Positions 54,539 to 63,053 of a stretch of DNA of 64,000 nucleotides are shown in pieces. The notes under the pieces were generated by a model that was not told where the DNA came from, made no database searches, and saw only the letters and a list, made by a program, of their open reading frames with translations. The stretch is taken from NCBI RefSeq assembly GCF_000310245.1, contig NC_020505.1, positions 806,001 through 870,000 of the forward strand. The letters run 5' to 3'. Position 1 is the first letter of the stretch. Each line of letters opens with the position of its first letter. The stretch is from Candidatus Sulfuricurvum sp. RIFRC-1. GTDB taxonomy: Bacteria; Campylobacterota; Campylobacteria; Campylobacterales; Sulfurimonadaceae. A program made the position numbers and the translations under genes.

Positions 54539-55474
54539 ATGAAAATTGCAGCCAATGTCACGGAACTGATCGGAAATACACCGCTCATTACGCTAAACCA
54601 TTTTTCGGACGGATTAACAACGATCATAGGAAAATGCGAATTTATGAATCCATCTGGATCGGTTAAAGACCGAATTGGATGCAATATGATCCTCCAAGCC
54701 CTACAGCGTGGTGAGATTACCGAAGAGAGTGTTATTATTGAGCCGACAAGCGGGAATACCGGGATCGCCTTGGCAAGTGTCGCCGCAAGCCTGGGTTTAA
54801 AATTAATTTTGACAATGCCAAGTTCAATGAGCCTGGAGAGACGACGTCTTTTGGCGGCCTTGGGTGCGCAGATCGTTTTGACCGAACCTGAAAAGGGGAT
54901 GGGCGGAGCCGTAGTCAAAGCAATCGAGCTTGGGAATTCAATTCCCGGAGCGGTTGTTTTACAACAGTTTAACAACCCTGATAATTCCCAGATTCATAGA
55001 GAAACGACGGCGGAAGAGATTTGGAGAGATACCGATGGGCAAATCGATATTTTTGTCGCGGCTATCGGAACGGGCGGAACGATTACCGGTGTGGGAGAAA
55101 TACTCAAAAAGTATAACCCCAACATTCAAATCATTGCGGTAGAACCGGATGCTTCAGCGGTACTTTCGGGAGAGTTGGCAGGTCCTCATAAAATACAGGG
55201 GATTGGGGCCGGTTTTATTCCTCAAGTGCTTAATCGGGGTATTTATGATGAAATCATTCGAATCACGAATGATGAAGCGATTACAACAGCAAGAACGATT
55301 GCAAAAACGGAAGGACTTTTAGTGGGAATTTCATCGGGAGCCAATGTGGCTGCGGCGAAAAAGATCGCAGAACGTCCTGAAAATCGAGGGAAAAAGATCG
55401 TAACGATTTTGTGCGATACCGGAGAACGGTATCTAAGTACGGAGCTTTATGAATACCCCTCTGAGAATACGTAA
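54539..55474 (+). CDS. cysK: Cysteine synthase
   Basis: The 311-residue PLP enzyme has the Schiff-base motif NPSGSVKDRIG (Lys near residue 42), PTSGNTGIALA and GTGGTITGVG, all cysteine synthase A/B signatures. It makes cysteine from O-acetylserine and sulfide, the last step of the pathway encoded downstream. AAGGAAAGGAG precedes the ATG at 54541 (54539 is the leading GTG/ATG alternative in frame; the ATG is preferred). It opens the operon after the consensus promoter. Confidence 0.95.
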   Translation: MKIAANVTELIGNTPLITLNHFSDGLTTIIGKCEFMNPSGSVKDRIGCNMILQALQRGEITEESVIIEPTSGNTGIALASVAASLGLKLILTMPSSMSLERRRLLAALGAQIVLTEPEKGMGGAVVKAIELGNSIPGAVVLQQFNNPDNSQIHRETTAEEIWRDTDGQIDIFVAAIGTGGTITGVGEILKKYNPNIQIIAVEPDASAVLSGELAGPHKIQGIGAGFIPQVLNRGIYDEIIRITNDEAITTARTIAKTEGLLVGISSGANVAAAKKIAERPENRGKKIVTILCDTGERYLSTELYEYPSENT

Positions 55475-55498
55475 ATGCGTTATTAAGGAAGGGTCGTA

Positions 55499-55729
55499 AT
55501 GGGAGAAAAACATTATAGAAGTGTGATTAAAGCTATTTCATGGCGTACCGTAGGGACTATAGATACCATGATCGTATCCTACTTTATCACAGGGGATTTA
55601 GTGATGGCCGTCTCAATCGGCTCCATCGAAGTGGTTACGAAGATGTTTTTATATTATTTACATGAACGAGCATGGAATAAAACGAATTTCGGTCGAGTCA
55701 AAGTGGTCGAAAACGATTATCAGATATAG
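55499..55729 (+). CDS. DUF2061 small membrane protein
   Basis: The 76-residue protein has two transmembrane helices and the DUF2061 pattern (RSVIKAISWRTVGTIDT, then VTKMFLYYLHERAW). Its role is unproven. The family is often found beside sulfate assimilation genes, as here between cysK and cysH, so a part in sulfur uptake or signalling is plausible. AAGGAAG lies just before its ATG. Confidence 0.85.
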   Translation: MGEKHYRSVIKAISWRTVGTIDTMIVSYFITGDLVMAVSIGSIEVVTKMFLYYLHERAWNKTNFGRVKVVENDYQI

Positions 55730-55738
55730 GTTGATGGG

Positions 55739-56446
55739 ATGAAAAACGATTTTGAATTATTAAATGCGTGGTTTGAGGATGCATCGATCGAAACGGTACT
55801 TTCTCACTTTTTACAAACGTATAAAGGCCGGATTGCTTTAGCTTCGAGCTATGGTGTGGAAGATCAGGTTTTGACCGATCTGATGGTAAAAATTGATCCG
55901 GTAGCAAAGATTTTTTCACTCGATACGGGAAGACTTCCTGAAGAGACGTATACCCTGATGGATCAAACGAATCGAAAATACGGGATTAATGTCGAGGTTT
56001 TCTGCCCCGACAAAACGAGTCTCGAGGAGCTTTATAAAAGTCAGGGGATTAACGGGTTTCGAGAGAGTATCGAAAACCGAAAAGCATGCTGTCAGGTTCG
56101 AAAGCTAGAACCGCTGCGCAGGGCTTTGAGCGGCTTAGAAGTATGGATTACAGGATTACGCCGATCTCAATCTCCTACACGTGAGACGATGCAACTCGTC
56201 GAATGGGATGAGGCAAATGGCCTGATAAAACTCAATCCTCTCATCGAGTGGAGTGAACAAATGGTCTGGGATTATGTGATAGAGAATAAGGTCCCTTACA
56301 ACGTGCTGCATGATCAAGGTTATCCGAGTATTGGATGCGCACCGTGTACGCGAGCAATACGCGAGGGAGAAGATCTCCGAGCCGGACGATGGTGGTGGGA
56401 AAATCCTGAGCATAAGGAGTGTGGACTCCACATAAAAAGGAAATGA
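55739..56446 (+). CDS. cysH: APS-type adenylylsulfate reductase (CysH family, 4Fe-4S)
   Basis: The 235-residue protein has the PP-loop-like SSYGVEDQVL, SLDTGRLPEET and RRSQSPTR, and the cluster cysteines CC (KACCQVRK) and CxxC (GCAPCTR). The two cysteine pairs bind a 4Fe-4S cluster, the mark of APS reductases; PAPS-type CysH lacks them. The absence of cysC in the operon agrees. The catalytic Cys near the end is in HKECGLHIKRK. It yields sulfite from APS. Confidence 0.92.
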   Translation: MKNDFELLNAWFEDASIETVLSHFLQTYKGRIALASSYGVEDQVLTDLMVKIDPVAKIFSLDTGRLPEETYTLMDQTNRKYGINVEVFCPDKTSLEELYKSQGINGFRESIENRKACCQVRKLEPLRRALSGLEVWITGLRRSQSPTRETMQLVEWDEANGLIKLNPLIEWSEQMVWDYVIENKVPYNVLHDQGYPSIGCAPCTRAIREGEDLRAGRWWWENPEHKECGLHIKRK

Positions 56447-56448
56447 CA

Positions 56449-56541
56449 ATGAAATTTTTGTTGGATATTTTGGATGGATTACTCGAGGATAATGAGTACT
56501 CGAGCCGCAAAGAGTTGGCCGATTGGGCTATTTTTATTTGA
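56449..56541 (+). CDS. 30-residue small protein in the cys operon, unknown function
   Basis: The ORF encodes MKFLLDILDGLLEDNEY followed by SSRKELADWAIFI, an acidic amphipathic helix. AAAAGG lies just before the ATG, and it starts two bases after the cysH stop and ends 28 bases before cysD. Its position and ribosome site favour translation. It may be a regulatory or scaffold peptide, or the remnant of a longer gene. I do not recognise it. Confidence 0.5.
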   Translation: MKFLLDILDGLLEDNEYSSRKELADWAIFI

Positions 56542-56569
56542 TTGAAAAACGGTAGCAAAGGAGAAGACC

Positions 56570-57481
56570 ATGATTAGTCAAGAACGAAAAACACATCTTA
56601 AGGCATTAGAAGCCGAAGCGATTCACATCATGCGCGAAGTGGTCGCGGAATTTGACAATCCGGCAATGCTTTATTCGATCGGTAAAGATTCATCGGTGAT
56701 GCTTCATTTAGCGATCAAAGCATTTTATCCGGCAAAGTTGCCATTTCCATTACTGCATGTCGATACGACATGGAAGTTCAAAGAGATGATCGAGTTTCGT
56801 GATCGTCGTATTAAAGAGTTGGGATTAACGTTGCTAACCCATGTAAATCCCGATGGGATTGCACGGGGGATCAACCCTTTTATCCACGGAAGTGCCGTGC
56901 ATACCGATGTGATGAAAACCGAAGGGTTAAAACAGGCTTTGAATTATTATGAATTTGATGCCGTTTTCGGCGGTGCGCGTCGTGATGAAGAGAAAAGTCG
57001 GGCAAAAGAGCGGATTTATTCGTTCAGAGATAAAAACCATCGATGGAATCCGAAAAACCAGCGTCCTGAGTTGTGGAATATCTACAACGGACGGGTTCAT
57101 AAGGGGGAGAGTATTCGTGTATTTCCCCTCTCGAACTGGACGGAACTCGATATTTGGCAATACATTTATCTCGAAAGTATCCCGATTGTTCCGCTTTATT
57201 ACTCGGCGTTGCGTCCGGTCGTTGAACGTGACGGGGTAAAAATAATGGTGGATGATGAGCGGTTCCCGCTCCAAGAAGGCGAAGTACCAAGCATCGAAAA
57301 TATCCGTTTTCGAACGTTAGGGTGTTATCCGTTGACCGGTGCGGTGAACAGTGATGCTACAACGCTTCCGGATATTATCCAAGAGATGCTTCTGACAAAA
57401 ACGTCTGAGCGCCAAGGGCGTCTGATCGATGCCGACAGCTCAGGTTCCATGGAGAAGAAAAAAATTGAAGGATATTTCTAA
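56570..57481 (+). CDS. cysD: Sulfate adenylyltransferase, small subunit
   Basis: The 303-residue protein has the PP-loop [24 protein letters not shown] and [17 protein letters not shown], all CysD signatures. With CysN it forms APS from sulfate and ATP. GGAGAAGACC precedes the ATG. The cysN ATG follows on the base after its stop. Confidence 0.96.
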   Translation: MISQERKTHLKALEAEAIHIMREVVAEFDNPAMLYSIGKDSSVMLHLAIKAFYPAKLPFPLLHVDTTWKFKEMIEFRDRRIKELGLTLLTHVNPDGIARGINPFIHGSAVHTDVMKTEGLKQALNYYEFDAVFGGARRDEEKSRAKERIYSFRDKNHRWNPKNQRPELWNIYNGRVHKGESIRVFPLSNWTELDIWQYIYLESIPIVPLYYSALRPVVERDGVKIMVDDERFPLQEGEVPSIENIRFRTLGCYPLTGAVNSDATTLPDIIQEMLLTKTSERQGRLIDADSSGSMEKKKIEGYF

Positions 57482-58887
57482 TGGCACATCAATCAGATTT
57501 GATAGCCACCGATATCGAGGGTTATCTTAAAGAACAAGAACACAAAGAGTTGCTCCGCTTTATTACCTGCGGGAGCGTGGATGATGGTAAAAGTACGTTG
57601 ATAGGGCGTCTGTTGCACGATTCAAAAATGATTTTCGAAGATCAGCTCGAAACGATAAAAAATGACAGTAAAAAGTCGGGGACGACAGGGGATAAGATTG
57701 ATCTGGCACTTCTTGTGGACGGTTTGCAGAGTGAACGGGAACAAGGGATTACGATCGATGTGGCGTATCGCTACTTTTCAACCGATAAACGCAAGTTTAT
57801 CATCGCCGACACACCGGGGCATGAACAATATACCCGTAACATGGCGACAGGAGCCTCGACAGCGGATTTAGCGATCATTTTGATCGATGCTCGTTATGGG
57901 ATCGTGACGCAAACGCGCCGTCATTCGTATATTGTCCGTCTTTTGGGGATTCGCAATGTCGTTGTGGCCATCAATAAAATGGATTTGCTGAATTTCGATC
58001 AAGAGGTATTTGATAAGATTAATGCCGAGTATCGTGCATTTGCTGAAGGACTTGGAATCAAAGGTATTTATTCGGTACCGCTTTCGGCACTGGATGGAGA
58101 CAATGTGGTCACGAAAAGTGATCGCACCCCTTGGTATCAGGGATCAACACTTTTGGAGATACTTGAAGAGGTTCCCCTCGCATCTGCCTCGGTTGAGGGG
58201 CCGTTTCGTATGGTGGTACAATATGTCAATCGTCCGAATCTCGATTTTAGAGGATTCGCTGGAACGATAGCATCAGGAACACTGCGTGTAGGGGATTCTA
58301 TTACAACGTATCCGTCGCTCAAAAAGGCAACGGTGAAATCGATTGTAACGTATGACGGGGATTTGGAATCAGCCTCAACCGGAGAAGCGGTAACGCTTAC
58401 ATTGAATGAAGAGATTGATATCAGTCGCGGAAATGTTTTGATTAAAACGGATGAGTCTATTTTGCAAAGCAATGCGATCAAAGCAAATTTGGTATGGATG
58501 GATGAGGAGAGATTTCTCCCGGGTAAAAGCTATCTATTTAAACGAGCATCAACCGTTACGACCGTGTACGCGGATGGAATTGACTATCGTGTCGATGTCA
58601 ATACCCAAGAACGTCATGATGCAGTGGATTTAGGGCTCAATGATATCGGATCGGTCCGTTTGGTTTTGGGTGAAGCGATTGCCTTTGATTTATACGAAGA
58701 AAATCGAGAGATGGGGGGCTTTATCCTCATCGATAAAATTACGAATAATACTGTAGCTGCCGGAATGATTACCCAAAGCGCGGAGAAGGAGAGAGCGGTA
58801 CAAAGTACCGTATCTGAATTTGAGATAGAGCTAAATGCTCTTATACGGCGGCATTTTCCGCATTGGAATGCTGCGATAATCGAATAA
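57481..58887 (+). CDS. cysN: Sulfate adenylyltransferase, large GTPase subunit
   Basis: The 468-residue protein is an EF-Tu-like GTPase: G1 GSVDDGKSTLIGRL, DTPGHEQYTRNM and NKMD, then two beta-barrel domains. GTP hydrolysis drives APS formation by CysD. No CysC kinase domain is fused at its C-terminus, consistent with the APS-type reductase upstream. It starts one base after cysD. Confidence 0.96.
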   Translation: MAHQSDLIATDIEGYLKEQEHKELLRFITCGSVDDGKSTLIGRLLHDSKMIFEDQLETIKNDSKKSGTTGDKIDLALLVDGLQSEREQGITIDVAYRYFSTDKRKFIIADTPGHEQYTRNMATGASTADLAIILIDARYGIVTQTRRHSYIVRLLGIRNVVVAINKMDLLNFDQEVFDKINAEYRAFAEGLGIKGIYSVPLSALDGDNVVTKSDRTPWYQGSTLLEILEEVPLASASVEGPFRMVVQYVNRPNLDFRGFAGTIASGTLRVGDSITTYPSLKKATVKSIVTYDGDLESASTGEAVTLTLNEEIDISRGNVLIKTDESILQSNAIKANLVWMDEERFLPGKSYLFKRASTVTTVYADGIDYRVDVNTQERHDAVDLGLNDIGSVRLVLGEAIAFDLYEENREMGGFILIDKITNNTVAAGMITQSAEKERAVQSTVSEFEIELNALIRRHFPHWNAAIIE

Positions 58888-58897
58888 GGAAAATGTT

Positions 58898-60478
58898 ATG
58901 GCGAATGAAACAAAAGCTGAACGAATTGAGCGTATTAAACGCGAGAAAGATGGATTGGAAGTCATCGCCGACATTTATCGATATGCTTTAACCGGCGAGG
59001 TGATTGATCCTGAAGATATTGATCGTTTTAAATGGTATGGAATTTATACCCAAAACCGTAATCTTCAGGAAGCGGATGATACTACTCAGTATTATATGCT
59101 GCGTGTGAAGCTTGAGGGAGGGAGTTTAACCTCTAAACAAGTTGAAGTTTTAGGAAAAATCTCCGTTGAATTTGCCCGTGAAAGCGGTGATTTGACGACC
59201 CGACAGGATATTCAGTTTCATTGGCTGAAAATAGAAGATTTCCCTGAAATATTGGAACGTCTCTCCAGTGTTGGACTGAGTGTGGTCGGTGCATCGGGAG
59301 ATTGCCCGCGTAATATTGTGAGTTGTCCGGTGAATGGAATTGATCACGCTCAGATCGATGATGTCCGTGATGTGGTGGTTGCATTGAACAACCTGTATCG
59401 GGGAAATCCCGATTTTTCGAATTTACCTCGTAAATTCAAAATTGGTGTCAGCGGGTGTAATAAACATTGTATTCAGCACGAAGTGCAGGATCTGGCATTT
59501 ACCGCTGTCAAAAACGGTGATGAGCTCCGATTCAGCGTAAGCGTCGGAGGTGGACAGGCGAGTAATCGACGTATTGCCGATCATATCGGTTATGTGAAAC
59601 GTCGTGATATTGTCAAGATCGCCGAAGCGGTTGCCCGTATCTATCGGGATGCAGGTAGACGTGACAATCGAAGCAAAGCCCGTTTGGGTCATTTGATTGA
59701 TGATTGGGGTGTTGAACGCTTTGTTGCTGAACTGGAAAAAGAATCCCGTGTAGAGTTGGAGCGTTACGATACGGCACCTTTTACACCGTATCCGCGACGC
59801 ACTCATTTCGGTGTTGCCTCTACGATACGTAAAGGGTATAACACGATAGGGTGTGCATTGACCAGCGGACGGATCAAGGGTGAACACCTGTTGAAACTCG
59901 GACGTATCTTGGATTTTTACGGTGCTGAGGGGATAACGCTGACAACGACACAAAATTTTGTGATCCTGAACGTCCATTCCGATGTAACGGAACCGATGCT
60001 CGATACCCTGCAGGCGGTGGGATTTCATCCTCACCCGAGTGTTTTTGAAGCACGAACGTTGGCATGTACGGGATTGAATTTTTGTAAGTTTGCGGTGAGT
60101 GAGACAAAAGATTTGGCGATTGAGGTGGTGAATTATCTGAATGGTAAATTCCCCGATTTTGACGAACCGGTGAGTATCAGCATTAACGGCTGTCCAAACT
60201 CGTGTGCCCATCCGCACATCGTAGATTTGGGATTTGTCGGAGCAATCGTAAAACGGGGTGATGAACGTCTCAAGGGTTTCGATTTAATTGTCGGGGGGCA
60301 TCTTGAAGGTGAACAAAGCCGTTTTGCCGTAAAAACGGGGGTCAAAGTTTCTGCCGATGAGGTTGCACCGCTTATTGAAACATTGATCCATGAGTTTGAA
60401 ACCAGTAAGAGTGTCGATTTTGGAAATTTTTTATTGGAGAAATACGCACATGAATCAGTTATTCCGTCCATTCCTTGA
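58898..60478 (+). CDS. cysI: Siroheme sulfite (nitrite) reductase, ferredoxin type
   Basis: The 526-residue protein has the two-repeat sulfite/nitrite reductase layout and the siroheme/4Fe-4S ligands CTGLNFC (near residue 389) and NGCPNSCAHP (near 430). It reduces sulfite to sulfide with six electrons. No flavoprotein CysJ is nearby, so ferredoxin is the likely donor. A nitrite reductase is the alternative, but the operon strongly favours sulfite. Its 3' end overlaps the next gene by 29 bases. Confidence 0.9.
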   Translation: MANETKAERIERIKREKDGLEVIADIYRYALTGEVIDPEDIDRFKWYGIYTQNRNLQEADDTTQYYMLRVKLEGGSLTSKQVEVLGKISVEFARESGDLTTRQDIQFHWLKIEDFPEILERLSSVGLSVVGASGDCPRNIVSCPVNGIDHAQIDDVRDVVVALNNLYRGNPDFSNLPRKFKIGVSGCNKHCIQHEVQDLAFTAVKNGDELRFSVSVGGGQASNRRIADHIGYVKRRDIVKIAEAVARIYRDAGRRDNRSKARLGHLIDDWGVERFVAELEKESRVELERYDTAPFTPYPRRTHFGVASTIRKGYNTIGCALTSGRIKGEHLLKLGRILDFYGAEGITLTTTQNFVILNVHSDVTEPMLDTLQAVGFHPHPSVFEARTLACTGLNFCKFAVSETKDLAIEVVNYLNGKFPDFDEPVSISINGCPNSCAHPHIVDLGFVGAIVKRGDERLKGFDLIVGGHLEGEQSRFAVKTGVKVSADEVAPLIETLIHEFETSKSVDFGNFLLEKYAHESVIPSIP

Positions 60479-61757
60479 AGAGGGTGATAAATACGCCCAA
60501 TTAGGGCGAAATACGATTGGTGTCCATAAAAAAACCTATTTCGATTTTACGGCGTCGGGTTTGGCGTATGAACCAATCGAAGCACGGGTTCGGGAAGTGC
60601 TTGAAACGTATGCGAATACCCATTCTAAAGAGGCATCAATGGCCGCACGGACGGATCGTTATTACCGTCAGGCGAGAGAGCATTTAAAAACCTTATTGGG
60701 GTTGGACAGTTCATTTGCCTTGATGCCGTGTGGATGCGGTGCTACGGGAGCGGTGAAACGGCTGCAGGAAATTTTGGGACTTTATATCCCTCCGGCAACA
60801 CGTGCACGTTATCGTTCATTGCCGCCTGTCAATGAAATGCCGTTGGTGATTGTCGGACCGTATGAACACCATTCCAATGAGATCAGCTATCGTGAAGCAC
60901 TTTGTGAAACGGTACGGATCGGATTGAATGTAAAAGGATTGGTGGATCTTGAGCAGCTTGAAGAAATTTTGGAAGAGAACAAAGATCGAGAGCTTATCGG
61001 GTCGTTTTGTATCGCATCCAATGTGACCGGAACGATTACCCCTTATGGAGAGATCTCGGCAATACTTCGACGTTACGGAGCTATTGTCTGCTTTGATGCG
61101 GCAGCTTCGTCACCGTATCTGAATATACCGTGCGAGCTTTATGATGCGATGTTTTATTCACCGCATAAGCTTTTAGGCGGACCGGGATCATGCGGTTTAT
61201 TGGCAATCCGAAAAAATCTTTTCGATGCAGATGCCAAACCTACCTTTGCCGGTGGTGGCACGGTACGCTATGTTAGCCGTACCAGCCACTATTTTATTGA
61301 TGGTGTCGAAGATCGTGAAGATGCAGGAACACCGGGGATATTACAGCTTATTCGCGCAGCTTTGGCGTATCAGCTTCGTAACGAACTCGGATTTGAGTGG
61401 ATAGCGGAACGTAAAAAAAGCTTGTATGGGCGTTTTATCGAAGGATTAAAAGAGATTGAGGGCGCGACCTGTTACGGCTGTCGAAAGGCAGAAAATATAG
61501 GGATTGTCTCATTTAACGTAAAAGGGATTGATCCGTACGCCTTGTGTGCGCTTCTCTCGGAATCAAAAGGGTTTCAAACACGTGCGGGATGTTCGTGTGC
61601 CGGACCTTACGGACATGATTTATTAGGACTGGAGGATGATACACCCTTCCAAGCGCGGCCGGGTTGGTTGCGTATCAGTATCCATTATTCGCAGGATATA
61701 GAAGATATCGATGCGTTATTGGAAGCAATTAAAAAATCGATAAAGAGGCTCGGATGA
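60450..61757 (+). CDS. Class V aminotransferase, cysteine desulfurase-like
   Basis: The 435-residue PLP enzyme has SNVTGTITPYGEI, CFDAAASSPYL and the Schiff-base FYSPHKLLGGPGSCG, then TRAGCSCAGPYGHD with a Cys where desulfurases carry the persulfide. The overall layout is that of the SufS/NifS group, yet long. It may provide sulfur from cysteine or act on a sulfur compound made in this operon. I start at the ATG at 60450 inside cysI, as an upstream alternative would overlap more. Confidence 0.85.
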   Translation: MNQLFRPFLEEGDKYAQLGRNTIGVHKKTYFDFTASGLAYEPIEARVREVLETYANTHSKEASMAARTDRYYRQAREHLKTLLGLDSSFALMPCGCGATGAVKRLQEILGLYIPPATRARYRSLPPVNEMPLVIVGPYEHHSNEISYREALCETVRIGLNVKGLVDLEQLEEILEENKDRELIGSFCIASNVTGTITPYGEISAILRRYGAIVCFDAAASSPYLNIPCELYDAMFYSPHKLLGGPGSCGLLAIRKNLFDADAKPTFAGGGTVRYVSRTSHYFIDGVEDREDAGTPGILQLIRAALAYQLRNELGFEWIAERKKSLYGRFIEGLKEIEGATCYGCRKAENIGIVSFNVKGIDPYALCALLSESKGFQTRAGCSCAGPYGHDLLGLEDDTPFQARPGWLRISIHYSQDIEDIDALLEAIKKSIKRLG

Positions 61758-62563
61758 CCAAAATATTACAACCGATTTCGGCCGAATCACATTATTCATT
61801 TTCGGCGAGAAAAGGAAAAGTATATCTCGTAGGCTGCGGCTTGGGAGATGTTGAACAGTTGACACTCAAAGCGTATCGGATTATCCGTGAAGCTCAGATT
61901 GTTTTGTATGATAATCTCATAAGTAAAGAGATTTTAGATTTGATCCCACCTGAAACACGGAAACTCTATGTAGGAAAACCAAAAAAATCTCATAGTATTA
62001 CCCAAGAGCGGATCAATCATTTAATAGCGGATTATGCTGATCAGGGATACAGCGTTGCACGCTTAAAAAGCGGTGATCCCTACATTTTCGGACGGGGAGC
62101 GGAAGAAGCGCTTTATTTACTGGAGAGAGGCTACAACGTTGATGTGATCGCTGGGATATCTTCCTCAGTAAGCGGACCTGCCTGTGCCGGTATTCCTCCG
62201 ACCGCGAGAGGATACGCTACCAGTTTTTCGGTAGTATCGGCGCATTTGAAGGAGGGTAAATTTAATGCCGATTGGCTGCCGTTGTTAAAACTCTCTAACC
62301 ATACCACGGTTGTGTTGATGGGGCTGAGTATTGCACGAAAGATTAAAACGTCGGCGTATGCGATCGGAGTTCCCCATAATCTGCCGGTAGCGATCGTATC
62401 GAACGCTTCGCGCCCTGAACAAGAAAGTATTATAACGACCTTGGCAGGATTGGAACGAGCCGCTAAGAATGTCGATGGTCCGGCGGTGATTGTGTTTGGC
62501 AATGTAGTTAAACTTTACGGAAAACTGCCGCAGTATCAACGTCAGGAAGTTCCGATTATATAA
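61754..62563 (+). CDS. cobA: Uroporphyrinogen-III C-methyltransferase (siroheme synthesis)
   Basis: The 269-residue protein has the SUMT signatures VYLVGCGLGDVEQLTLKAYR, VARLKSGDPYIFGRG and GISSSVSGPACAGIP. It makes precorrin-2 by two SAM methylations, the first step to siroheme, which the sulfite reductase upstream needs. The dehydrogenase/chelatase half (CysG N-terminus) is absent and must be elsewhere. Its start overlaps the preceding stop by four bases. Confidence 0.94.
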   Translation: MTKILQPISAESHYSFSARKGKVYLVGCGLGDVEQLTLKAYRIIREAQIVLYDNLISKEILDLIPPETRKLYVGKPKKSHSITQERINHLIADYADQGYSVARLKSGDPYIFGRGAEEALYLLERGYNVDVIAGISSSVSGPACAGIPPTARGYATSFSVVSAHLKEGKFNADWLPLLKLSNHTTVVLMGLSIARKIKTSAYAIGVPHNLPVAIVSNASRPEQESIITTLAGLERAAKNVDGPAVIVFGNVVKLYGKLPQYQRQEVPII

Positions 62564-62969
62564 AATACATTGATTGTTGATCGAGTGCATTGCCTTGATC
62601 GACGAGATCTTGGAGTGTTTCGTTAAAAACACCTCTCATATCATCTCGGATACGATTCCAATACAGATGCAAAATCGGTTGCAATCGTTCGTCCGATGGG
62701 TTGCACAACTCCCCTTCCAACGCGATTAAGATATCAAATACTGAGATGGTATTTGGAGATTTAGCCAGTAAATAGCCTCCGCCGGCTCCCCGTATACTTT
62801 GAATCAACCCCTCTTTACGCAATGTTGCAAGGATTTGTTCCAGATAATTTTGGGGGATATTGGCTTTTTCAGCAATATCACGAATTTGAAGATGGCCTTG
62901 CCCGTAATGAAGTGCTAACTCATACATGGCTGCAAGGCCATAGCTCCCTTTTGTCGAAATACCTGCCAC
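62556..62969 (-). CDS. Rrf2-family transcriptional regulator (CymR-like)
   Basis: The 137-residue protein has the Rrf2 winged HTH: STKGSYGLAAMYELA, IRDIAEKANIPQNYLEQILATL, IRGAGGGYLLAK. It has one cysteine in GELCNPSDE, not the three of IscR, so cluster binding is unlikely; it resembles CymR, which represses cysteine genes. The start is GTG at 62969 behind AAGGAG. It overlaps the end of cobA in antisense, and probably controls the cys operon promoter. Confidence 0.9.
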   Translation of the reverse strand: MAGISTKGSYGLAAMYELALHYGQGHLQIRDIAEKANIPQNYLEQILATLRKEGLIQSIRGAGGGYLLAKSPNTISVFDILIALEGELCNPSDERLQPILHLYWNRIRDDMRGVFNETLQDLVDQGNALDQQSMYFI

Positions 62970-63053
62970 TATTTTCTCCTTATCGGATTGTTATAGAGGT
63001 ATTGTATTTCAGTTAGCGTTAATACACCATTAAGGACATCGATTTATCAGAGT

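Noticed and set aside
59423-60217. A 264-codon antisense frame in the sulfite reductase gene.
   Set aside because: The sense gene has all cluster motifs; the antisense frame shows no domain or ribosome site.
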